From Gammaproteobacteria bacterium (GTDB lineage Bacteria; Pseudomonadota; Gammaproteobacteria; Steroidobacterales; Steroidobacteraceae): 64,000 nt of DNA. This document shows positions 42,951 through 51,981 of this stretch, piece by piece (the first letter of the stretch is position 1; the number at the start of each line of letters is the position of its first letter). The notes under the pieces are model-generated. The model did not search any database and was not told the origin of the DNA. It saw nothing but the letters and a program-made list of their open reading frames with translations. The stretch spans positions 19,343-83,342 of the forward strand of contig JAQGOG010000112.1 in NCBI GenBank assembly GCA_028293765.1. Reading direction: 5' to 3'. Both the position numbers and the translations under genes were made by a program.

Positions 42951-45900
42951 GCGGACCTCCGCATCTCGTGTTGCAACTCGTCGCGCACACGGCCGTGCAG
43001 CACCTGAATCTGGGAGAAGATCTCGCGGGCGCCCGCCAGATTGCCGCTCCGGGCTTTGTTCTCCAGTTCCCGGCAAAGACGCGCCAGGGAGAGTGCGCCC
43101 ACATTGCCGTTGTAAGAGCGCCAGGCATGTGCCGCGCGCGCCAGGCTCGTCGCTTCACCCACGTGCAGCGCTTGCTCGATGGAATCGACGAGTCGGCTCG
43201 AGTCGGACAAGTAGATCTCCGCGATGTGGCTCAACATGTCCTTCGGGCCGCTACGGGGCAGCGCGCGCAACGCATTCAGCGTGGCGGGATCGAGTAGCAG
43301 CTCATTCGGCTCAGCGGCACCCGGCCCGCCAGTCACCGCCATGCTCGCACTGGAACCCTCGTCCAGGGCCGTTGGCAGGGCCACCTCTTGAGTGGACCCC
43401 TCCTCCGACAACGGCGACTGCGACGCGTCCGGATTTACTTGTACCAGCCATTTCGCGAGCGTGATGTGCAATGCCTCTCGGCTGAAAGGCTTCGCGAGGT
43501 AGTCATCCATTCCGGCGGCGAGGCATGCCGCGCGACCCTCGCTGGTTGCGTCGGCCGTCAACGCGATGATCGGCATGCGGGGTCCACCGCCTTCGCGGCG
43601 ACGAAGCTCAGCGGTAGCCGCGAGGCCATCCATGACAGGCATTTCACAATCCATCAGCACGAGGTCGAAGCGTTCTGTTGCGAGCCTGGTGAGTGCCTGC
43701 TGACCGTCGTTGGCCGTTTCCACTCGCAGACCCAGGGCTGCGAGCATGCCGTTCGCGACTTCACGGTTCAGCGGTTGGTCCTCGACCACGAGTACCCGAC
43801 CCGTCAGACGCGGCCGGTTCCGTACCGGGGCGGCCGATCCGGTGGAAGTGTCCGCAGCGGCCCGACCGAGCAGCGCTCGATGCAATTTGGTCAGGCGCAG
43901 CGGCTTCGTAAGCTCCGCCTCGAAAGCATGACTCCCGGGAGCGGGAGAGACATCGACAAAATTCACCAGGCGGATGAAGCGCAACCGGGCCACCTGTTCG
44001 ACAGGCAACTGTGTCAGTAGCGTGGCGGCCTGACCATCCGACATCGGGTCGTCGATTAAGACGACGTCATACGTGGCCGCACCTAGCTCCGCCAGCGCGC
44101 CTGCGAGAGAAGCCACCCCGGTGGGATGCGCCCCCCACTCGCGCAACGCCTTGACGACGAGCGCACGTGCCGCGGTATTGTCGTCGACAACGAGAGTGCG
44201 CAGGCCATTCAAGCCGGCCGGGACCGGCGGGGCTTGCTCCAAAGGGGTGCAGAGCGGCATCGACAACTCGAACAGGAACGTGGATCCGGCGCCGGGGGCG
44301 CTGATGAGCGTGAGCTGCCCCCCCATGAGTTCGACGATCTGTCGGGAGATCGCCAGACCCAGGCCCGTGCCGCCGAAGCGGCGGGTCGTCGAGGCATCCT
44401 CCTGCGCGAACTCCTCGAAGATTCGCGACTGGTTCTGCGGAGCAATACCCACTCCGGTGTCCGCCACTTCCAGGCGCAGCCGCAAGGAGCCGCTCGTCCT
44501 CTCCAGCACCACGACTCGTAACGTCACCTCGCCCCGTTGAGTGAACTTCACGGCGTTGCCGCCGAGGTTCACCAGAACCTGGCGCAGCCGGACCGCATCC
44601 ACCCTGACTCGCGGCACAGGAGTGGTTGGCGAATCGAAGAGCAGCTCGATGCCCTTGGCAGCGGCACGAACGGCAAGCATCTCCACCGTCTGCTCGACCA
44701 GCTCGAGCAGGTCGCAATCGGTCGGATCGAGCTGCAGATGACCCGCCTCGATCTTCGAGAAGTCGAGCACGTCGTCGACGATTCCCAGCAGCGAATCGGC
44801 GGAGCGATGAATGCCCTCCGCAAAACGTCGCTGTCCCGAGTCGAGCCGGGTATCGAGGAGCAGACTCGTCATCCCCAACACACCGTTCATGGGCGTGCGC
44901 AGCTCATGACTCATGCGGGCTACGAAATCGCTCTTCGCCCGGGTGAGAACCTGGAGCTGCTGGTTGCGCTCTTCGAGCTGCTGCGTACGAGTGCGAACCG
45001 TCTGCTCGAGCTCGCGGCTATAACGCAGGTCGCGAGCGCGTCGCATGCGCTGCAAACGCCACAGGTAGGTGAGGATCAGGAAAACGACGGCAACGTAGGC
45101 GAGACGCGCGGCCAGACTATTCCACGGGGCCGGTGCGACCAACACGGGAATCTCCAGATCGTCCTGACTCCAGGCGCCGTCGGCGTTGGCGGCACGCACA
45201 TGGAACACGTACTGCCCCGCATCCAGGTTCGTGTAGGTCGCGCGGTGCAGGGACCCCGCGTCGATCCAGGCGGCATCGAATCCCTGCAGTCGGTAGGCAT
45301 AGCGGTTATTGGCGGGCGACGTGAAATCCAGAGCTGCGAACTCGAACGTCAGCAGCTTGTCGCCGTAGGCGAGCCGCAGTGGCCGACGTGGTCCCGGCAT
45401 GTCCTGTGCAGCGAGGGCATGGTTGAGTTTTGCCGCCGCGGTGAGCACGACGTGCGGCGGCGGTGTGCTCGAGGAAACGCCCTCCGGCGAAAATGCATTG
45501 AACCCGTTGTTGCCGCCAAAGAACAGCGTGCCGTCGCGACTCCGGTAGTGAGCGTTGAAGTTGAACTCCTCGCCCTGCAGTCCGTGCGCTTCGTGAAAGA
45601 GCTTGAGCGCGCGGTCGCGCGGATCGAAACGGGCCAGACCGCTGTTGGTGCTGAGCCACAGGCGATCCTCACTGTCCGACTCGATTCCCCACACGACCTG
45701 GCTGGGCATGCGCACCACGGTGGACTGGCTCTCGAAGCGCACGGCCGTCGGAGCGGCAGAGCTGCCGACGACGCGGTCGATACCGCCTCCACCGGTGCCG
45801 ACCCACAGGTCCCCGTGCCGATCGATGTGCAGCGCGTACACGGTATCGTCACTCAAGCTGGTCGGATCGCGATCGTCACGCCTGTAATGATAGAAGTGAC

Positions 45901-47614
45901 CCGTCTCGCGGACGAGCAGGTTGAGTCCGCCCCCAACGGTTCCGATCCACAGGTTGCCCCGCGCGTCTTCGACGATAGCACTGGCCCGCGGGTTGCTCAG
46001 CGAGCTCGTGTCCTCACGCCCATAGGGGTAGCGCGTCACCCGGCCGCTGGTCCGGTCGATGCTTGCAAGTCCGCCGCCGAAGGTACCAACCCACAGATTT
46101 CCCGGGCGGTCCTCATAGAGCGTCATGACGCCGTCCGCCGGCAGCGTCTTCGAGTCTTCCGGCGTGGATCGGTACGCCCGCATCGTGCCGGCGGTGACAT
46201 CGAGCCGATCGAGGCCGCCGGACATCGTTCCCACCCACAACACGCCGTCACGGTCGCACAGCAAAGCCATGACACGATCGTCAGTGAGCCTCAGAGCCGC
46301 ATCGCCGCCATGGACATAGTGCAGCTCGCGCCCGCCACGGGAATCGATTTCCACCAGCCCGGCCCCGATCGTTCCCACCCACACCTTCCCTGCCCCGTCA
46401 GCGGCGAAGGCGCTCACCTGCGTGTCGCGGAACGCCGGACTGCGATAGTGGCCCAGCTGCCAACCGTTGGGATTCCAGTGGCTCGCGCCGCCCGCCCGCG
46501 TGCCGACCCACAGCACTCCACCGCGATCCTGGTAGAGCGCCATGACATGACTGTCGCGCAGACTGCGTGGATTGTCCGTGTCGTTCCCGTAACGCACGAA
46601 GTCCTCGGACGCCGGGTCGAACAGATTCAAGCCGTCAGCCGTCGCCACCCACAGCCGCCGCGCGTCGTCCTCGAGGATGGACCACACACGGTCATGACTG
46701 AGAGAGCGCGGATCGTTCGGATCATGACGGAAGGACGTCACATGGCCAGCGCCGGGGTCGAGGCGATTTACTCCGCCACCCAGGGTGCCGATCCACAGAG
46801 CGCCCGTGTGATCTTCCCGGATTGCGCGGACATGGGCGTCCGTGAACTGCGCGCCGCTCGCCGCACCGCCGTAGTTGACGAAGTCATTCGTGGAAGGCTG
46901 ATACTGACTGAGTCCTCCATCGGTCCCCACCCAGATCCGTCCCGTGTGATCCGTATACAGAGCAAACACGGCATCGCTGGGGAGCGAGTGTGGGTCGCCG
47001 TCGCGGTGGCGGAAGTGGCGGGCAACGCCGGTTTGCGGGTCGAGGATATCCAGGCCGTGCTCTTCCGTTCCGGCCCAGATGCGACCCCGCGCGTCGATGA
47101 GCAGAGCCCGCACGGCATCGCTCGCAAGCGTCTGCGGCTCCAGCGGGTCGTGTCTGAAATGTTGGAATCGATCGGTGCTGCGATCCCAACGCTCCACGCC
47201 GCCGCCGAGCGTGGCCAGCCAGAGATCGCCGTGAGCGTCTTCAGCGATGGCCCAGATGAAGTCGCTGGCTAGTCCGGCCCCTTTACCGCGTTCGCGCCGG
47301 TACTCGTGGATGGTATAGCCATCATAGCGATCGAGGCCGCTCTCCGTCGCCAGCCACAGAAACCCACGCGAGTCCTGCAGAATGCTCATGACCGTGCTCT
47401 GCGAGAGCCCGTCGCGCATCGTGAGATGCTCGAAATACAACGGCCGCACCGCCGGTGCGGGTGCGGCCGCGAGCGTCGTGCCGACGGGCGCTCCGAGACC
47501 CGCGATCACGGCCGCAAACAAAGCCAGATCCAGGACCAGGCTCCTGGCCCTGGATCTGGTCAGAAGCGTGCATGCCGCAAAGCCCCCGGCAAGACCGCGA
47601 CCGCGCGTTCGCAT
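42947..47614 (-). CDS. Giant hybrid histidine kinase with Reg_prop propeller sensor
   Basis: A 1555-aa one-protein phosphorelay. After an N-terminal signal/anchor, residues about 60-720 carry a dozen or more Reg_prop repeats (D.G.LWVGT.GGGLDRLD), then a Y_Y_Y domain and a membrane helix near 840. The cytosolic part has HisKA (SHELRTP near 903), HATPase (about 1018-1118), two receivers (about 1131-1255 with VLIDDPMSD, and 1268-1391 with VLMDCEMPVMDG), and an Hpt domain near 1451-1535. The Hpt motif reads AHAWRSYNGNVGA rather than the usual HxLKG, keeping the histidine. Similar sensors in Bacteroidetes sense polysaccharides. Start ATG 47614 is 16 bases after the protease stop. Confidence 0.95.
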   Translation of the reverse strand: MRTRGRGLAGGFAACTLLTRSRARSLVLDLALFAAVIAGLGAPVGTTLAAAPAPAVRPLYFEHLTMRDGLSQSTVMSILQDSRGFLWLATESGLDRYDGYTIHEYRRERGKGAGLASDFIWAIAEDAHGDLWLATLGGGVERWDRSTDRFQHFRHDPLEPQTLASDAVRALLIDARGRIWAGTEEHGLDILDPQTGVARHFRHRDGDPHSLPSDAVFALYTDHTGRIWVGTDGGLSQYQPSTNDFVNYGGAASGAQFTDAHVRAIREDHTGALWIGTLGGGVNRLDPGAGHVTSFRHDPNDPRSLSHDRVWSILEDDARRLWVATADGLNLFDPASEDFVRYGNDTDNPRSLRDSHVMALYQDRGGVLWVGTRAGGASHWNPNGWQLGHYRSPAFRDTQVSAFAADGAGKVWVGTIGAGLVEIDSRGGRELHYVHGGDAALRLTDDRVMALLCDRDGVLWVGTMSGGLDRLDVTAGTMRAYRSTPEDSKTLPADGVMTLYEDRPGNLWVGTFGGGLASIDRTSGRVTRYPYGREDTSSLSNPRASAIVEDARGNLWIGTVGGGLNLLVRETGHFYHYRRDDRDPTSLSDDTVYALHIDRHGDLWVGTGGGGIDRVVGSSAAPTAVRFESQSTVVRMPSQVVWGIESDSEDRLWLSTNSGLARFDPRDRALKLFHEAHGLQGEEFNFNAHYRSRDGTLFFGGNNGFNAFSPEGVSSSTPPPHVVLTAAAKLNHALAAQDMPGPRRPLRLAYGDKLLTFEFAALDFTSPANNRYAYRLQGFDAAWIDAGSLHRATYTNLDAGQYVFHVRAANADGAWSQDDLEIPVLVAPAPWNSLAARLAYVAVVFLILTYLWRLQRMRRARDLRYSRELEQTVRTRTQQLEERNQQLQVLTRAKSDFVARMSHELRTPMNGVLGMTSLLLDTRLDSGQRRFAEGIHRSADSLLGIVDDVLDFSKIEAGHLQLDPTDCDLLELVEQTVEMLAVRAAAKGIELLFDSPTTPVPRVRVDAVRLRQVLVNLGGNAVKFTQRGEVTLRVVVLERTSGSLRLRLEVADTGVGIAPQNQSRIFEEFAQEDASTTRRFGGTGLGLAISRQIVELMGGQLTLISAPGAGSTFLFELSMPLCTPLEQAPPVPAGLNGLRTLVVDDNTAARALVVKALREWGAHPTGVASLAGALAELGAATYDVVLIDDPMSDGQAATLLTQLPVEQVARLRFIRLVNFVDVSPAPGSHAFEAELTKPLRLTKLHRALLGRAAADTSTGSAAPVRNRPRLTGRVLVVEDQPLNREVANGMLAALGLRVETANDGQQALTRLATERFDLVLMDCEMPVMDGLAATAELRRREGGGPRMPIIALTADATSEGRAACLAAGMDDYLAKPFSREALHITLAKWLVQVNPDASQSPLSEEGSTQEVALPTALDEGSSASMAVTGGPGAAEPNELLLDPATLNALRALPRSGPKDMLSHIAEIYLSDSSRLVDSIEQALHVGEATSLARAAHAWRSYNGNVGALSLARLCRELENKARSGNLAGAREIFSQIQVLHGRVRDELQHEMRRSA

Positions 47615-47630
47615 GGACGAACTGCACTCC

Positions 47631-49523
47631 CTATTCCTGGCGGGGTACGCCTGCGTCCGTGCTGCTGTCAACGCTCATGTCGCCGTTGCTCCAGGTGTAG
47701 CCGTTACTCCACGTGTACCCATTGCTCCAGGTGTAGCCGTTACTCCACGTGTAGCCGTTGCTCCAGGTGTACCCATTGCTCCACGTGTAGCCCGTGCTCG
47801 AAGCGAAGTCGCCGCCCCACAGGAGTCCGTCCCCTACCAACGGAATTCCGACCAGCAGATTTCCGACCAGGGGTATGCTCGCTATCACGGGGACGAGGCC
47901 GCCCAGGCCAAGGGCGCCGAGCAGCCCGCCCGATGCCGAGGCACTCGAGGCGGTGTCGGTCGACATGATGTAGTAATTCCCGTTCGCGTCCCGGTTCGCG
48001 CGGCCGCCAAAGTGCTTCAGACCGGCCACGTCCAGCGCGACGTTGAGTCCCTGATTGGCACATCCGGAAGCGTTGCTGTAGACGGCGTCATGCGCGTTCA
48101 CGAGACCGGCGCCCTGCTGGAACACGGTGTAAGCCAGCGAGCCGTCGGCCTTCACGGCCGGGTGCGCGCCCGACATCAGGCGGCATTTCACCTGGTCCGG
48201 GGTCAGCAGCGGATTCACTTGGATCATGAGGGCAACGACGCCGCTCACGACCGCCGCGGCCTGAGACGTGCCGGACATCGTGAATTCGTTATTGGCCGTG
48301 TCGACCCACTGCGGGAATTTCTGCGCCAGAGTGCCGTTGTTTGGCGCGTAAGCGCGGATGTGGCCGCCCATGCCCAGCACGTCGGGCTTCACGAAGCCTT
48401 CATAGGTCGGACCGGCGGACGAGAAGGTGGACAGTTGGTACTGCTTCGCCTGCAGCGGCAGGTAGTTATCCGTGACCGCGCCGACCGTAATGATGTAAGG
48501 CGTGTTGCCGGGCGCACCGATCGTCATCGGGTTCGGACCCATATTGCCCGCGGCGGCCACGACCACGATGCCGGAAGCCCAAGCCGCCATGACGGCCTGG
48601 TCGAGCGGATCCTGCCAGTAGGGCGAGTGCGGCGGAGCGCCCAACGACAGGTTGATCACCCGGATGCCGTAACGCGCCCGCTGGTTCACCACCCACTGAA
48701 TACCGCGAATGACGTTGAAGTAGCTGCCGGTGCCGGTGCTGTCGAGAACACGTACCGAGACGAGATTGACGCCGGGAGACACGCCTTGGAAGCGGCCGGT
48801 CGTGGCCACGCCACTGCTGGCTATGATCGAGGCGACGTGCGTGCCGTGACCGAAAGGGTCATCGATATTACTGCTGTAAGTTTCCAGAAACGGCGCCTTG
48901 TAAGCGCTCGGCTGTTGTTGCGCCAGAATCACATCGTACTGCGCGAGCACGCGATTGCTGGTCTGGTATGCAGCATTCTGCAAAGGACCGTGCTGACTCC
49001 AAAGACCGGAATCCAGGACCGCGACTGTGACGCCGCGGCCAGTCACTCCGCCCACGTGCAGGTCGCTGGCGGCAACTTCGGTCGGGTAATACGTTTCCGG
49101 CAGCGCGCCCGTCACTGAGCTCGCCTTCACCGCCGTGTCCTCGAAAACGCGCAGACCGGGAATTGGGCCATCACGCAGTGCAATGAGTTCCCGCTCATCG
49201 AGCGCAGCGCCTACGGCGTGAATGATGTCGAGCTCGCCGGTCACCAGGCCGCCGACTCGCAACACAGCGCTGCGCGCCGCATCGACAGTCGCGGCCTGCA
49301 CGATATACGCGCTCCGTTCCCCGGCCTGTGTGACTGGCGCGGGCGGAGCTGCGCGTACGGGAGCCGACGCGGCTACGACAGGCGCCGGGCCAGCCGGTTG
49401 CTGTAATACGACAGCCGACTGCGGCGGAGTGGCTCGACGAACAGTCAGGCTCAGCGGTGCGACTAAAAGACCGAGCGCACTTGCAGCCAACAGGTAGCGG
49501 CGGGTTCGGATCATCAAGGTCAT
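47631..49523 (-). CDS. Subtilisin-like serine protease (S8) with C-terminal GYTWSN repeats
   Basis: A 630-aa secreted protease. A signal segment (YLLAASALGLLVAPLSL) is followed by an Ala/Pro-rich and pro-region. The catalytic triad is Asp in VAVLDSG (about 171), His in GHGTHVAS (about 228) and Ser in SGTSQAAAV (about 418), with the oxyanion asparagine in AAAGNMG. The C-terminal part has a Gly/Leu-rich hydrophobic stretch (about 545-580) and then six tandem GYTWSN hexapeptides before a short acidic tail. The repeats might anchor or modify the protein at the surface; nothing in the sequence proves it. It is followed at 16 bases by the hybrid kinase gene. Confidence 0.94.
   Translation of the reverse strand: MTLMIRTRRYLLAASALGLLVAPLSLTVRRATPPQSAVVLQQPAGPAPVVAASAPVRAAPPAPVTQAGERSAYIVQAATVDAARSAVLRVGGLVTGELDIIHAVGAALDERELIALRDGPIPGLRVFEDTAVKASSVTGALPETYYPTEVAASDLHVGGVTGRGVTVAVLDSGLWSQHGPLQNAAYQTSNRVLAQYDVILAQQQPSAYKAPFLETYSSNIDDPFGHGTHVASIIASSGVATTGRFQGVSPGVNLVSVRVLDSTGTGSYFNVIRGIQWVVNQRARYGIRVINLSLGAPPHSPYWQDPLDQAVMAAWASGIVVVAAAGNMGPNPMTIGAPGNTPYIITVGAVTDNYLPLQAKQYQLSTFSSAGPTYEGFVKPDVLGMGGHIRAYAPNNGTLAQKFPQWVDTANNEFTMSGTSQAAAVVSGVVALMIQVNPLLTPDQVKCRLMSGAHPAVKADGSLAYTVFQQGAGLVNAHDAVYSNASGCANQGLNVALDVAGLKHFGGRANRDANGNYYIMSTDTASSASASGGLLGALGLGGLVPVIASIPLVGNLLVGIPLVGDGLLWGGDFASSTGYTWSNGYTWSNGYTWSNGYTWSNGYTWSNGYTWSNGDMSVDSSTDAGVPRQE
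47685..47792. repeat. Six 18-bp tandem repeats coding GYTWSN
   Basis: Six contiguous 18-bp units fill 47685-47792. They alternate CCAGG and CCACG at the same synonymous position, so the array is three 36-bp dimers, showing that it grew by duplication of pairs. Protein sequence is identical in all six units. Confidence 0.97.
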
Positions 49524-49931
49524 GACGGCTATCCCGATTTTTATTTGAGGGCATTTGCCCCGCGACCTTTGTACCGGGAGGGACGTCGCAAAACAGTGAC
49601 AGCGGCGACATCTGTGCCGCCCATCGTGGGACCCACGTCACAGTAAAAACGGCTCCGCCGCATATGTAAATCGCGCCCCGCGCACGCCCTGACATAACAC
49701 GGCAATTGCAGGCGCACGGGCGAAGATGCTCTACGGAGGGGCGGCGCGGCTGAACTTGGACGCCCACTCCCCGGCGCGCACGAAGCACCCGATTGCAAGA
49801 TTGCGCCGCGCTGCTCGTTCAGCTATCGCGTCCTGCCGTCAATTGCCGCCCACAATTGAACCTCCGCGGGATAAGATGGATCGAAAGGGGTCACATCCGC
49901 CCATCAAACGGGCGCGAGTAAAAGTACGATC
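49524..49931. other. Intergenic region between divergent protease and HMG-CoA reductase genes
   Basis: 408 bases that should hold promoters for both the leftward protease-kinase operon and the rightward reductase-acyltransferase pair. One notable element is the palindrome at 49625-49637 (listed separately). No RNA gene or clear -10/-35 pair was recognised. Confidence 0.6.
49625..49637. promoter_or_regulatory. Palindrome CGTGGGACCCACG, possible operator
   Basis: A perfect inverted repeat with 6-bp arms around one central base, about 100 bases upstream of the protease start and 300 upstream of the HMG-CoA reductase start. Its position between divergent genes suits a regulator site, but no regulator is known and chance occurrence is possible. 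Confidence 0.3.
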
Positions 49932-51206
49932 TTGGCAAATGACGAGTGCAGCAGCGGCAGCAAGCCGTTGAACGGGACCGCGGGTGCAAGCTCCGAGGGG
50001 CAGGCGCCTTCCCGCCTCCGTTTGCCTGCCACCACGGATTCCTCGCGCGAAGCGCTGATGGAGCGCCGCCGGCGCCTGCGGGAAGCCGGTTACGGCATCG
50101 AGCAGATCAGCGGCGCCGCAGTAGAGATCGAGCCGGCACTGCTCGCCGGAAGCATCGAAGGTTTCATCGGCTTCGCGAAGGTACCGCTTGGTGTAGCGGG
50201 CCCCATTTGCGTGCACGGCAGCGCGGCGCAGGGCGAGTTCTTCGTCCCGTTCGCTACCAGCGAAGGAACGCTCGTCGCTTCTTTTCAGCACGCTTTCAAT
50301 GCAATGAACCGTTGCGGTGGCGCCGCAGCTCTCTGCAGCGATGAGCAGGTGGGCCGGGCTCCCTGCTTCGAATTTGCGAATCTTGCCGAGGCCGGGGAAT
50401 TTGCCCGCTGGCTGCCGTCACGCCTGTCGATCCTCAAGGAGACGACGGAGGGAACGTCACGGTACTGCCGCCTGCTGGCGGCCCACGCGTCGGTCGTTGG
50501 GAACACCGTCTATACGCTCTTCGAGTACTCCACCGGAGATGCGGCGGGCCAGAACATGGTCACGCTGGCCACGCAAGCCATCTGCGACAGGCTGCTGACG
50601 GACATGCCGAAGAAGCCGCGCTCCTGGCTGGTCGAGTCCATGCTTTCGGGCGACAAACGCGCCACGCCGATGGCCTTTCGTGCCGCCCGGGGCCGCAATG
50701 TCAGCGCGGAAGTACTGCTGCCATCGAGGCAGGTGGAACGCTACTGGCGGACAGATGCCGAGAAGATGGAACAAACCTGGCGCCATGGCATTAACGGCGC
50801 CGCCCAAACGGGCGCGGTTGGCCTCCAGGGCAATGTTGCCAATGCGCTCGCTGCACTGTTCATCGCTTGTGGCCAGGACGTGGCATGTGTCGCCGAAGCG
50901 ACTACGGCGCTTACACGCATCGAGCGCACGCAGGCAGGCGAGGTTTACGCATCGATCACCTTGCCGAATCTGATCGTGGGCACGGTCGGTGGCGGCACCT
51001 ATCTACCGACCGCTCACGAATGCCTCGCGATGCTGGGCTGCGCCGGTGCCGGGCACGCCCGAAAATTCGCGGAGATCTGCGCCGTGGTCGCACTGGCGGG
51101 CGAACTCGCCATCATCGGGGCCATGTCCGGCGGGCAGTTCGCGAGCGCTCACGCAGCTGGCGGACGCAAAGGGATCGCCTCTTCGAACGCAGGACATGGC
51201 TCATGA
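49932..51206 (+). CDS. Class I hydroxymethylglutaryl-CoA reductase
   Basis: A 424-aa soluble enzyme that reduces HMG-CoA to mevalonate with NADPH. Class I motifs are present: PFATSEGTLVAS with the catalytic glutamate (about residue 111), GDAAGQNMV (about 203) carrying the catalytic aspartate, SGDKR with the catalytic lysine (about 239), GTVGGGT (about 351), and a histidine near 406 in FASAHAAG. The start is uncertain: TTG 49932 has only a weak ribosome site, but family similarity extends upstream of the next ATG (50058). No other mevalonate-pathway gene is in the window. Its stop overlaps an acyltransferase start (ATGA). Confidence 0.93.
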   Translation: MANDECSSGSKPLNGTAGASSEGQAPSRLRLPATTDSSREALMERRRRLREAGYGIEQISGAAVEIEPALLAGSIEGFIGFAKVPLGVAGPICVHGSAAQGEFFVPFATSEGTLVASFQHAFNAMNRCGGAAALCSDEQVGRAPCFEFANLAEAGEFARWLPSRLSILKETTEGTSRYCRLLAAHASVVGNTVYTLFEYSTGDAAGQNMVTLATQAICDRLLTDMPKKPRSWLVESMLSGDKRATPMAFRAARGRNVSAEVLLPSRQVERYWRTDAEKMEQTWRHGINGAAQTGAVGLQGNVANALAALFIACGQDVACVAEATTALTRIERTQAGEVYASITLPNLIVGTVGGGTYLPTAHECLAMLGCAGAGHARKFAEICAVVALAGELAIIGAMSGGQFASAHAAGGRKGIASSNAGHGS

Positions 51207-51952
51207 CGCCGACAGGCGCTATCACGACGCCCGCAACGCCTCGGAAACGGCGGCCGGTACGGGAATTTGCCGTCCGCTGGTTCGCTCCGCCGCTCGCGCG
51301 CCGCGTGTACAGCCTGCTCGGAGGCTCATGGCGCTATGTAACGGAGAACGAAGCTGCGCTGACCGAACTCCTGAAAGGCGACCGGCCGGTGGTCGGCGCA
51401 TTCCTCCACGCCCGCACATTCCAACTGCTCCATTACTTCAGCGAGCCGCAACGGGGCCGTTGGATGCTGATGTGCTCGAAGAGCAAGGACGGCGATCTGA
51501 TGACGAGCGTCGAGGAAGGCCTCGGCTACCGCGTCGCGCGCGGCTCTTCGGGAAGCGGCGGCGCGCGCGCACTCGCGGAGATGATCAAGGCGCAGCGGGA
51601 GGATCGCAAACTCAACTCCTGCCTTGCAGTAGATGGGTCGCGCGGTCCGCGGGGGGTGGCGCAGCTTGGCATCCTCACACTGGCCCGAAAGGCGAACGGG
51701 GTGCTGTTGCCGGTTGCGGCGTCGACGTCGACCTGTTGGGTAAACAGCCGGTCGTGGGATCGCACCGTAATTCCCAAGCCGCGCGCTGAAGTTCGCGTTC
51801 TCATTGGCGACCCGATAGACATCCCACCGCAAATCGACGCGGCTCAGACCGAAGCGTTGCGTTTTACGCTCGAACAGCGGCTCATTGCGATGCATGTCGA
51901 CCTCGACTCACGTACCGGCTATACCGACACGCAACCGCTGCAGGCGGTATAG
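51203..51952 (+). CDS. Lysophospholipid acyltransferase-like protein (DUF374 type)
   Basis: A 249-aa protein of the DUF374/LPLAT group. The conserved run is MCSKSKDGDLMTSVEEGLGYRV, then RGSSGSGGARALAEMI, AVDGSRGPRGVAQLG and a final SWDRTVIPKP. The DGxRGPR step is the family's acceptor/phosphate site. These proteins are thought to transfer acyl chains to lipid or lipid A-like acceptors at the inner membrane. The start overlaps the HMG-CoA reductase stop, so the two are coupled. A shared role in making an isoprenoid-containing lipid is speculation. Confidence 0.85.
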   Translation: MTPTGAITTPATPRKRRPVREFAVRWFAPPLARRVYSLLGGSWRYVTENEAALTELLKGDRPVVGAFLHARTFQLLHYFSEPQRGRWMLMCSKSKDGDLMTSVEEGLGYRVARGSSGSGGARALAEMIKAQREDRKLNSCLAVDGSRGPRGVAQLGILTLARKANGVLLPVAASTSTCWVNSRSWDRTVIPKPRAEVRVLIGDPIDIPPQIDAAQTEALRFTLEQRLIAMHVDLDSRTGYTDTQPLQAV

Positions 51953-51981
51953 AGCGTCAGGAGTACGACAAAGGGCACTAG

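Noticed and set aside
44537..47272. 911-codon open frame on the plus strand
   Set aside because: Antisense to the Reg_prop repeats of the hybrid kinase; its apparent repeats mirror the kinase repeats.
47685..47792. Short regular repeats considered as a CRISPR array
   Set aside because: Units are contiguous with no spacers and code a perfect hexapeptide in frame with the protease.
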